NCBI RefSeq assembly: GCF_014898055.3
Contig: NW_023601212.1
Span: forward strand, 42,148,329 to 42,212,328
DNA length: 64,000 bases
Origin: Talpa occidentalis
Taxonomy: Eukaryota; Chordata; Mammalia; Eulipotyphla; Talpidae
Direction of reading: 5' to 3'
Below, piece after piece: positions 21,893 to 32,474 of the stretch. The translations under genes and the position numbers were made by a program. The notes beneath the pieces are model-generated. The model did no database searches and was not told where the DNA came from. It saw only the letters and a program-made list of their open reading frames with translations. The stretch's first letter is position 1. Each line of letters opens with the position of its first letter.

Positions 21893-24800
21893 AGTCAGCT
21901 GATCAAATAGCAGTGAAGAGACACGAGGATTAAGTTCTCCCATAAAAACAACTGATAGGGAGAAAAAATGGCAAGTTTCCTGTGACGACACAGACACATT
22001 AGATAAACTGGATGACACTGGCATTTTCCCCAAAGAGGAAAGTTGGAACAACAGGGGATGGGAAGAGAGAAAATCATCAGAACCCTTCTACCCTCCCCCA
22101 CCTATAAAGCCAGTCCACTTCAGCCAGCAGAAAGGGGGGAAAAAAGCTGGAGACCAGTCACGGAAGAGAAGCTTGAGACATCTGGATTGTGAATCCTGAG
22201 ACATCTGGACAAGGGCACGTGGGCAAACAGAGTCTGGGACAGGCACAGCGTGGTGTGCGAGCCCCTTTGTTGTGGTGCGTCCCTCCCCTCACCTCTCCTG
22301 GGGACTGGCGAGACCTTTTTTTATTTGTTTTAACTGCTTTACCAGTGGGAAAAACATCAGGAGGAGCCTCATAGGGCTAGTCCCTACATCGAGGGACTCC
22401 TGGTACCCCAAGCCCTCATTAGAAGGTGTCCTCAGGAGCCTCATCACCCACCCAGCTACCTCATGGGCCCTGAAAGAGTGCTGATCCTCCCACACTCACT
22501 GCTGCAGTTCATTCGATGCCATTTTTGTTCTGCTGTCTTCCATTTCTTTCTTATTCCTTCTGTCAAAACATCACAAGGGAGATAGAGAGCCCTGGGAAGA
22601 CTATTCTACTCAGCTCTAACATGATCTCCATGGGACCAGACTAAAACAGCAACAACTAATTCACGGGAATCCACCAGAGTCCTGCGAAGCAATTCTCCCC
22701 CCATCTTTTTGTGTGTTTATTTATTGATCAGTTGTTTGTTGTTCCTTCCTGTCTTTCCTAGTTCTGTTTTGATTCTTCTACTTTTCTTCACTATCCTCTC
22801 TAGCATTATCATCACTACTTTCTCTTCTCTCTCCATCACATTCCCTCATCACTCTCCTCCTCTATGTTCATCCCCTTATATAGCCCTTGCTTTTTATTCT
22901 CAACTTCATTCCTTTTACATTGCCGTGTCATTCTCCTTCCTCTTATCCTTTATTTCACTCCTTATTCTCTTACAACCCCAGTATTCTTCTGAGACATGCC
23001 TAGAGGGACCTAGCAATTCAACAGAGACATATGTCCAAAACAGCCTGCAGGCACCTCCCAGTGGACTTGGCCTCAGTGTGTTTTTGGAGGCACAGACCTC
23101 CACACAAGGATCTTTAAAAAAAAAAAAAGAAAGATTTATTTATTTATTTTATACAAGAACTGGGGTACAGGTCAGAAGCACGGGAGGGTGAGAGAATTCA
23201 CCAGAGTCAGAGCAGGGAGCAGAACAGGCAGACAGGGGTGAAGGCACTGCTGAGGGGAGCAGCGGGCGAGGCAGGAGAGGTCTGCTGCGCCATGTGGGGT
23301 TCTCCCTGGCTAGTGGGGAATCGAACCCATGCTGCAGAGGCTGCAGACAGCTTCTCAGTGCGTCGCTCAACCACTGTGCCACAAGGGTGGCCCCACATGA
23401 GACTCTTGACTGAGTCATTGGATCCCATCCCACACAGTGGAGGAGGGAAGAAAAGCAGGTGCTCCTGGAGCAAAGCATATCTCAGAACAACATCTACCAT
23501 AACAGAGGAGTGTCCAGACGTGTACCCAGCCACAGCACCAGGCAGATAAATCCACACCTTAGCAAGAGAAATCAGAAGTCATGCCCACCAGCACCAGTGG
23601 TACAGGGGCACTAAGAACAGAGCAAAGGTGAAGGCTAACAATGGGAAGAAAGAAAAATACATATGATCAATCAAGCCCTTCTGGGAACAATATACCACAG
23701 AAAGAAAGTCAACCTCCAGAAATCCAATGATACGGACACAGAAGAATATCTCCACCTAATAGACAAAGAATTTAAAAAGGCCATAAAGAAAACAATCAAA
23801 GAGTGAGGAGAAAATGCAGAAAGAGATATGAATATAATCAATGAGCTGAGGAAGAAAGTGAAGGAACTGGAGGATACCCAGGGACAACTGGAGGAGCTTA
23901 GAATTCTGGGAAAAGCCATGAAAATAGAACAGAAGAATGAATCAGTACTCTTGAAGATACATATATAAAAAGAACCAAAAAAAAAAGAAAGGGAAGAGAA
24001 GTACAAAAGAAAAAGAATGAAAAAATACTTCGAGAACTATCTGACACCATAAGGAAAGGAAATAAAAGAGTCATAGGTATCCCAGAAGGGGAGGAGAGAG
24101 ATCAAGGAACTGAGAAACTATTAAAGGAGATAATTGAAGAGAACTTTCCAAGCATGAAGAAGATGAAAATAGACACACAGGAAGCTAGAAGAACACCAAA
24201 TTACCACAGTGAAAAGAGAACTACAGCAAGACACATGACAGTAAAGTATCCAAATGTCCAAGATAAGGAAAAAATAATGAAACTGAGGAGGGTGAAGAAA
24301 GAGATAACCTATAAAGGAAATCCACTCAGGCTGACATTAGACTTCTCCAAGGAAACACTAAGGGCAAGAAGAGAATGGAGGAATATATTTAACAGACTCC
24401 AGCTCAACAAATTCTAACCAAGAATGCTCTACCCTGTAAAGCTCCCCTACCTCTATGATGGAAAAATAAAAACCTTCTCAGACAAAAAAAATCTCCAGAA
24501 ATTCATTACTACTAACCCCCACTCCAAAAAATATTACAAGAACCCTAGAGCTAAAACCAACAGGGGACTGAATAGGAAGAATAGAGCAAGGTAAGGAATA
24601 GAATCACCAAAAGGCAAACAAAATGGCAAATATGGATGCCAGTATATCAATATTAACTCTACATGTAAATAAATTAAAGTCATTAATAAAAGACAGAGTA
24701 GCAGGCTGGATGAAAACAGAACCCAACATTTTCCTGTGTACAGGTTACATATTTAACTACAAAGATAAACATAGACTGAAATGAAAAGGATTGGAAACAA

Positions 24801-26264
24801 TCCTACAGGCAAATAGACCAAAAAAGAAGGCAGGAACAGCTATACTTACATCAGATAAAATAGACTTTAAACTAAAACTGGTAAAAAGAGACATAGATGG
24901 TCACTACATTATGATTAAGGGAACAATACATCAAGAAGACATAACACTCATCAACATATACTGCCCAAATGAAGGAGCACCAAAATATATCAGACAATCA
25001 TTATCATCTTTGAAAATAGACATTAGAGAAAATACATATATAGTAGGAAACTTCTACACACGACTCTCACCAATGAATAGATCAACAAGACAAAAATAAG
25101 CAAGGACACTAGAGCTCTAAACAAGGACCTAAACCTTATGGGTTTAACAGACATCTATAGAACTCTGTAGCCAAAAAATCTGAGTACATATTTTTCTCAA
25201 GTGCACAGGGATCATTCTCCAGAAGTGATCACACTCTGGGACACAAGACAAACATCAAAAGATAATACTAAGATTGAAATCATACCAACTATCTTCTCTG
25301 ACCATAAAGGCTTCAAACTAGAAATAAACCATGAAAAGAAAGCAAGTAACACACCTACTTCGTGGAGATTGAACCCAAGCTACTGGAAGATCACTGGATC
25401 AATGAGGAGGTCAAAGAAAAAATTAAAAAAATACCTTGAGATGAATGAAAATGAGGACACAACTCTCTAGAACATATGGAACACAGCAAAATCAGTTATA
25501 AGAGGAAAATATATAGTAATACAGATGCACATCAAGAAACAAGAAAGAACTCAAACAACCTAATACCCCACCATAAAGAGCTGGAAAAAGAACAAAAAAA
25601 TCCCCAAAGCCAGTAGAATAAAGAAAATAATAAAAATCAAAGCAGAAATAGAAGTTAGCAAAACACAATCAAAATGATCAATGAAACCAAAAGTGCATTA
25701 TTTGAATAAATAAACAAAATAGACAAACCTCTACCAAGCTCACAAAAAAAAAAATGGGAGCAAGCACAAATAAATAGGATCATAAACGAAGGAGGAGAAA
25801 TTACAACAGATACAACAGAAATCAAAAGCATAATCACAGAGATTACTATGAACAGTTTATATGCAAACAAATTCAACAATCTAGAAGAGAGGAACAGTTC
25901 CTACAATTTTACAATCTTCTAAAGCTAGATAAAGAAAAAAATAGAACACCTAAACCCACCAATCACAAGCACTGAAATTGAAACAGTAATCAAAACCCTC
26001 CCCCAAAAACAAAAACTCAGGCATGGGTGGCTTAAATGAATTCCACCAAATGTCCAGAAATGAAGTAGTGCCTATCCTAACAAACTCTTTCAAAAAATTG
26101 AGAAGGAAGGGATACTACCAAATATGTTTTATGAAGCCAACCTTACAAATACCAAGATCAAACAAGGACAACACAAAAAAGAAAACCACAGGCCAATCTC
26201 TCTAATGAACACTGATGCAAAAATCTTCAATAAAATCCTAGCCAAATGAATCCAACAATGCATC
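21893..26264 (+). mobile_element. Old L1 'C', 5' part (5' UTR, ORF1, start of ORF2)
   Basis: The 5' UTR starts near 21893 with a block parallel to the L1 D start: 'cagtgaagagacacgagg' versus 'cagtgaggaaacgctgcg', then 'ctcccat'. ORF1 remains at about 23690-24540 with many stops; 24154-24417 still shows TARHMTVKYPNVQDKEKIMK. ORF2 starts near 24623. 24791-25099 keeps the endonuclease-side KAGTAILTSDKIDFKLK block, and 25201-26264 continues into RT. At 26265 it is split by L1 D; the remainder is found at 54395-57712. A SINE sits in its 5' UTR. Confidence 0.8.
23130..23393 (-). mobile_element. tRNA-derived SINE, minus strand
   Basis: Read in minus sense it has a box A-like 'gtggcacagtggttgag' and a box B-like 'gggttcgattcccc' (near 23317-23333). 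The body is shared with the SINE at 20336 ('tggcgcagcagacctctcc', 'ctgctcccctcagcagtg'). The tail is (AAATA)n. It is more diverged from the 20336 and 56642 copies, so it is an older member or a subfamily. Confidence 0.85.
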
Positions 26265-27197
26265 AAAAATGTATACAGATTAACCGGGGGCGGATCAACA
26301 TGGCAGTGAGGAAACGCTGCGAGTAAGATCTCCCATTAAAAAAAAGTTAATAGGGAGGAAAAGCAGCAGGTCCCAGTGAGAACTGGGACACAGAAGATAA
26401 AGGGACAACTCCAGCAAACTACCTGAAGAAGAAAGTTGCCATAAAAGAGGATTAGAAGGGAGGAAAGCTCAGAACCCCGCTACCCTCCCCACCCACAAAG
26501 TCGGCACTCTCCGACCAACAGGAAAGAGTAAAAAACAAAAAAACTAAAACAACCAACAAGAACAAACTACGCATCAAGCAGGACTTGAATGGAATGGAAC
26601 TATTTCAGCCACCACACCCCCTGAACTGGAGCTGTGGAGAACCCTGCAGGATTCACTGCGGAGGTGAGCGAATGGCTCCAGGCGCCATTAGAGAAAAACA
26701 AAGACTCCCAGAGACCTACACACAGCCCCAGGCCAGCCAGTAAGCTTGTGTGGAAAAGCAGCAAGCTTGAAAAGCAAACGCGGAACGCGGCTGCCCAGGT
26801 CCCCGCGCCTGCAACCTAGGCTTGCGGGGAGATGCACGGGGCCCTCACTGAGGTGGATGTCCCTCCCTGAGTAATCAGAAACCAGGCGCCCAGACATGGG
26901 AGCGGGGTGCAAAAGGCACCATTTCTGCGGACACTGAGCTGGGCTACAGCCCGTGTCCTGGACCTGAGGGCTTTGGAACTGAGACCCAGGGCACAAAATT
27001 CGGGGCATGGGTTCCGCACGACTGTGGGGCACAAGGCAGACACAGCACCCCAAAGCCGTTGAGTCTTTCCCCACCACTCCCACTCTGTTCCCCTGTTCCA
27101 CAGTGTAAAAAAAAAAAAAAAAAACAGCTCCCCAAGGACACTAGGCAAGATCTCTGGCGCCACCTAGTGACCAGAAAAAAAATCACCAACACCCATA

Positions 27198-27590
27198 GAA
27201 TAGGGACCTTTCTTCAGTAAAGACTGCTTGAAACCGTCAGAAGGCTCCAAGAGGAGCCAGAGGTGAGCTGGGAAGTTCACCCATGCCAGGCCTCTTCAGG
27301 TCAGCAGTCCGAACCCAGAGGGGGAGGGGGCACCCATGGCCAGGGAAGACCGGTTGCGTGGAAGAGTGTGCCTGTCTCCGAATTGCCATTTTAGAATAGG
27401 GACCTTTCTTCAGTAGACTGCTTGAATCTGGCAGAAGACTCCCCCTGGAGCCAGAGGGAAAAGGATCCCTGCACAGTCAGAGTGAGCTGAAGGCCCCCAG
27501 AAGCCTGGTCCCACCTGGCAGTAAGTCAGAGCCCAGAGGAGGATCCAGAGATTTGGAACCCAGAGTGCAATCCAGCTGCCACACATGCAG
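27198..27590 (+). repeat. Diverged tandem units of about 196 bp in the L1 D 5' UTR
   Basis: 'tagaatagggacctttcttc' occurs at about 27197 and about 27393. Each is followed by 'gactgcttgaa', 'cagaag.ctcc' and 'gagccagag', and later by similar 'cagcagtccgaacccagag' and 'agtcagagcccagag' stretches. Two units are visible. Confidence 0.6.
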
Positions 27591-27615
27591 GGAAGTCTGT
27601 GGGAATTTAAGTCGC

Positions 27616-28260
27616 ACATTTGTAACTAAACACAGAAGGAGGAGAGATTCTCTGACAGTGACAAAACAGAAAAGGAAAGAGAAGTAAGAAGGAAAAAGAC
27701 CAAAGAAAAACTTCGGGAACTATCTGACTCCATGAGGAAAGGAAATATAAGAGTTATAGGAATCCCAGAAGGAGAGGAGAGAGATGTAGGAACAGAGAAA
27801 ATATTCAAGGAAATAATTGAAGAGAACTTCCCAAATGTGAAGAAGGAGCTGAAAATTGATATATAAGAAGCAAGAAGAACACCAAACTTCCATGATGAAA
27901 GGAAAAATACAGCAAGACACATAATAGTAAAGCTCCCAAGATTCCAAGACAAGGAAAAAATAATGAAGCTGACAAGAGGGAAGAAACAGATTGGTTTTAA
28001 AAGGAAAACCAATCAGACTGACATCAGACTTCTCCAAAGAAACACTACAGGCAAGGAGAGTGGAGGGACATAGTCAACAGACTCCAAGAAAACAGATGCC
28101 AACCAAGAGTACTCTATCCCGCAAAGCTCACGTTCCTCTATGAAGAAAGAATAAGGACCTTCCGAGACAAACAGAAACTCCGGAATTTCATTATGACTAA
28201 ACCCCCACTCCAAAAACTACTACAAAGAATCCTAAAGCCAGAACCTCAGAGGGAAGAATA
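27616..28260 (+). pseudogene. L1 D ORF1 remnant
   Basis: It begins abruptly at the end of the coiled coil and continues into LRELSDSMRKGNIRVIGIPEG (RRM). A stop codon follows LKID-I, and after it come HIIVKL and QDKEKIMKL blocks with frame changes. Compared with ORF1 in L1 A (12651-12914) and the matching part of L1 B, about 100 codons of N-terminal coiled coil are missing, so this element could not make a normal trimeric ORF1p. Confidence 0.75.
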
Positions 28261-28328
28261 ACAATGAAAGAAGGCCAAAAAAGTTATAAAAAGAATAAAT
28301 AAATAAAATCAAAGGAAAGACAAACACA

Positions 28329-31300
28329 ATGGCAAATACAAATGCTAACATATCAATATTAACTCTAAATGTAAATGGACTACACTCTTCAATTAAAAGA
28401 CACAGAGTCGCAAGCTGGATCAAGAAACAAAACCCAACCTTTTGCTGTCTCCAGGAAACACATTTAGCTACAAAAGATAAAAATAGACTCAAAATTAAAG
28501 GATGGAAAACAATCCTACAAGCAAATGGACCAAAAAAGAAAGCAGGAACAGCTATACTTATATCAGATAAAACAGATTTCAAACTCAAAAGGGTAAAAAG
28601 AGACCCCAATGGTCACTACATTATGATCAAGGGCACAATACTTCAAGAAGAAATAACAATCATTAACATATATTCACCAAACGAAGGAGCACCAAAATAT
28701 ATCAGACAACTATTATCATCTTTGAAAACAGACATTAGAGATAACACATACGAGGTGGGAGACTTCAATATACCACTATCAACAATGGATAGGTCAATGA
28801 GACAAAAATAAGTAAAGACACTAAAGCTCTAAATAAGGATCTAGAGTGTTTGGGCTTAACAGACATCTATAGAACATTAAACACAAAAAAAATCTGAGTA
28901 CACATTTTTCTCAAGCACACACTGATCATTCTCCAGGATCGATCACATACCGGGACCCAAGAAAAACATCAACAGATTCACCAAGATTGAAATCATACCA
29001 ACCATCTTTTCTGACCATGCAGGCATCAAACTAGAAATAAACCATAAACAGAAGGCAAGGAAATCTCCTACCTCATGGAGATTAAAAACCACACTACTGG
29101 AAGACCACTGGACTAATGAGGAGATCAAAGAAGAAATTAAAAAATTCTTTGAATTGAATGACAAGGAGGACACCAATTTCCTAAATGTATGGGATGCAGC
29201 AAAAGCAGTAATAAGAGCAAAATATATAGCAATAGAGGCGCATATCAAGAAACAAGAAAGAACTCAAAGAAACAACCTAATCTCGAAGCTCAAACATCTA
29301 GAAAAAGAACAACAACAACAAAAAAAAAACCAAAATCAGTAGGAGAAAAGAAATAATAAAAACCAAAGCAGAAATAAATGAAATTGAAACTAAAAACCAA
29401 TCCAAATGATCAATGAAACCAAGAGCTGGTTCTTTGAAAAAATCAATAAAATAGACAAACCGCTAGCCAGGCTCACAAAGGAAAAAAGGAAGAAAGCACA
29501 AATAAACAGGATCATAAATGAAAGAGGAAAAATCACAACAGACACAGCAGAACTCAAAAGAATAATCAGAAACTACTATGAACAGTTATATGGAAACAAG
29601 TTCAACAATCTAGAGGAGATGGACATATTCCTACAACTCTACAATCACCCAAAGCTAGATAAAGAAGAAATAGAACACCTAAACAGACCAATTACAAGCA
29701 GCAAAATTGAAATGGTAATCAAAAACCTCCCCAAAAACAAAAGCCCAGGACCTGATGGATTACAAATGAATTCTACCAAATTCAGAAATGAATTTGTGCC
29801 TAACCTTCACAAACTCTTCAAAAAAATTGAGAAGAAAGGGATAATACCAAACATGTTCTATGAAGCCAACATTACACTTATACCAAAACCAAACAAGGAC
29901 AACACAAAAAAAGAAAACTACAGGCCAATCTCCCTAATGAACACTGATGCAAAAATCCTCAATAAAATTTTAGCTATCAGAATCCAACAATGTATCCATA
30001 AGAAAATTCACCATGACCAAGTAGGATTCATTCCAGGAACACAAGGATGGTTCAACATCTGAAAATCAATCGTTATCCAACACAATCAACAAAAAGAAAC
30101 ATAAAAACCAGATGATGATATCAATAGATGCCGAGAAAACTTTCAACAAAGTGCAACATCCATTCATGATAAAAGCCCTTGAAATTCTTGGGATACAAGG
30201 AACATACCTCAACATCATAAAGGCCATATATGACAAGCCAACAGCCAGTATCATTATCAATGGCAAAAAGCTGAAAGCATTCCCATTAAGATCTGGGACA
30301 AGACAAGGATATCCACTCTCACCACTGCTTTTCAATATAATACTGGGAGTCCTAGCCAGAGCAATAAGATAAGAGAAAGACATACAAGGAATCCAAATAG
30401 GGAAAGAAGAAGTCAAATATCACTATTTGCAGATGATATGATAATATACATAGAGCACCCCAAAAAACTGCACAGAAAAACTAATTCAACTCATCAATCA
30501 TTTCAGTAAAGTGGCAGGATACAAAATCAACACGCAAAAATCAGTAGCCTTCCTATACACCAACAATAAATCTGAAGAAGAAGAATATAAAAAAAACCTT
30601 TTACTATCGAAACAAAAAAAATCAAAATCCTTGGGAATAACTCTAACAAAAGAGGTAAAGGACCTATACAAAGAAAACTATAAAACACTGTTAAAAGAAA
30701 TAGAAGAAGACAAAGCAATGGAAAGACATCCCCTGCTCATGGATTGGAAGAATAAACATTATAAAATGGCCATCCTACCAAAAGCAATACACAGATTCAA
30801 TGCTATTCCAATCAAAATTTCAATGTCATTCTTCAAAGAACAGAGCAATTATTGATGAAATTTATATGGAACCACAAAAAACCCCGAATAGCCAAAGCTC
30901 TCCTGAAAAAAAAAGGAGGGAAAGGAGGGATCACACTCCAGACTTCAAACTTTACTACAAAGCCATAATCATCAAAACTGCATGGTACTGGAACTAGAAC
31001 AGACACACAGACCAATGGAATCAAATAGAAAATCCAGAAATAAACCCACAGATTTATGGTCAACTAATCTTTGACAAAGGAGCAAAATATGCATTGGAGC
31101 AAAGAAAGTTTGTTCAATAAATGGTGCTGGGAAAACTGGGTAGCTACATGCAAAAGAATGAAGCTTGACTACTACCTAACACCATGCACAAAAACCAACT
31201 CAAAATGGATTAAAGAACTAGACATAAGTCCTGAAACCATAAAATACATAGAAGGAAATATAGGTAAAACACTACATGATATGCACATCAAAGACATCTT

Positions 31301-32145
31301 TACAGACACATCACCCAAAGCTTGATAGTGAAGGCAAAGATAAACAGCTGGGACTACATCAAATTAAAGAGCTTCTGCGCAGCAAAAGAGACAATAAACA
31401 AAACAAAGAGTAACCCCAACTGGGAGAACATTTTGCACACAACACTAATTATAAAGGACTGATCACAAACATCTACAAAGAGCTGATGAGACTCAACAAA
31501 AACAAAGAAAATAATCCAGTCTAAAAATGGGCAGAAGAGCTAAAAAAAGAAATTTCTCTGAAGAGGAAATGCAAATGGCCTACAGGCATATGGAAAAATG
31601 TTCAACATCACTTGTAATCAGGGAAATGCAAATCAAAACTACAATGAGATACCATTTCACAGAAGTGAGAATGGCACATAAAAAAACTAGCAACAACAAA
31701 TGTTGGCGAGGTTCTGGAGCAAAAGGAGCTCTCCTGCACTGTTGGTGGGAGTGCAAACTGGTCCAACCACTATGTAGAGCTGTGTGGAGATTTCTGGACC
31801 TACTAAACATAGAGCTTCCATATGATCCAGCAATTCCACTCCTAGGTATTTACCCAGAGGACACAGAAACATCAATTCCAAAGAGCACCTGCACCCCTAT
31901 GTTTATAGCTGCACTGTTTACAATAGCTAAGCTTTGGAAACAACCCAAATGCCCAAAAATAGATGACTGGATGTAGATGTGGTACATATACACCATGGAA
32001 TATTACTCAGCATTCAAAAAGATAAAAACACATGCAATTTGCAGCAACATGGATGGCGCTGGAAGGGATCATGCTCAGTGAAATAAGCCAGAAAGAAAAA
32101 GAAAAATACCGGCATGGTCTCACTCATAGTAGGAATCTAGAAAAT
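28329..32145 (+). pseudogene. L1 D ORF2 remnant
   Basis: 28329-28811 (160 codons) is the endonuclease N-terminus: MANTNANISILTLNVNGL, CCLQETHLA and the VGDFNIPLS motif. It stops after RQK because an A-run is one base short in both large copies. 29406-30062 (218 codons) is the RT N-terminal region with [11 protein letters not shown] and [13 protein letters not shown]. 30112-30372 has [15 protein letters not shown] and [19 protein letters not shown] box follows near 30420, then frame changes. 31527-31976 (149 codons) is the C-terminal domain, but the knuckle reads WRGSGAKG with one Cys replaced by Ser. Confidence 0.85.
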
Positions 32146-32430
32146 TTAAATAAGGGACCAGGAAAAAGAATAACTATAAGAATGAAAATATCAAAATCAA
32201 CAAATAACTATGAACAAGAGACACTCTATGGGAGGTGGGGCAGGGAAAGGAGGGCTTGAAGTAAAACTAAGGGGGTTGTAATTGTATGGGGAATATAAAA
32301 ATAAAATTTTAATTAAAATAAATAAATAAATAAAAATAAAGTATAACCACTGTCAAAAAAAATGTATACACCTGAGGCAGAGAAAGCATACATTGTACAA
32401 GAATGATGTTTTATATATATATATAATTTA

Positions 32431-32434
<4 letters not shown>

Positions 32435-32474
<40 letters not shown>

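Larger units (their letters stand above)
26278..32357 (+). mobile_element. Near-full-length L1 'D', inserted into L1 C
   Basis: The target duplication aaaaatgtataca lies at 26265-26277 and 32358-32370. The 5' end 'gggggcggatcaacatgg' is at about 26286. Order: 5' UTR to about 27610, ORF1 remnant to 28260, ORF2 28329 to about 32145, 3' UTR, and an A-rich tail with AAATA units. After the first tail come 'gtataaccactgtc' and a second A-run, a short 3' transduction signature. ORF1 lacks its N-terminal part and ORF2 is frameshifted, so it is inactive. Confidence 0.9.
15685..32444 (+). repeat. Copy 1 of a 16.76-kb near-identical direct duplication
   Basis: From 'tttcaagcatgccgc' at 15685 to 'ttaaaac' plus T-run at 32444, this block recurs at 37633-54394 in the same order and orientation. 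The offset stays within about 21,935-21,952. Differences are mainly one-base changes in homopolymer length plus isolated substitutions (for example 18231, in 'tatacttacatc' near 24848, in 'cacactctggg' near 25230, and near 29292). The copy contains the intact OR, all LTRs, the SINEs, L1 C (5' part) and L1 D. Confidence 0.97.

Noticed and set aside
22709..23191. 160-codon hydrophobic Ser/Leu-rich frame, present in both copies
   Set aside because: It is a translation of a pyrimidine-rich part of the L1 C 5' UTR that runs into a SINE. It lacks domain motifs and would be a shadow of repeat DNA.
23317..23382. tRNA gene on the minus strand
   Set aside because: The box A and box B-like sequences belong to the head of a tRNA-derived SINE. 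The rest does not fold as a tRNA, and the body and A-rich tail follow.
23207..23557. 103-116-codon frames overlapping on both strands
   Set aside because: They coincide with the minus-strand SINE and L1 5' UTR. Similar frames appear wherever this SINE family occurs (20198-20564, 56655-56891).
27198..27590. Repeats as a CRISPR-like or satellite array
   Set aside because: Only two diverged units, inside an L1 5' UTR, with no spacers and in a mammalian genome.
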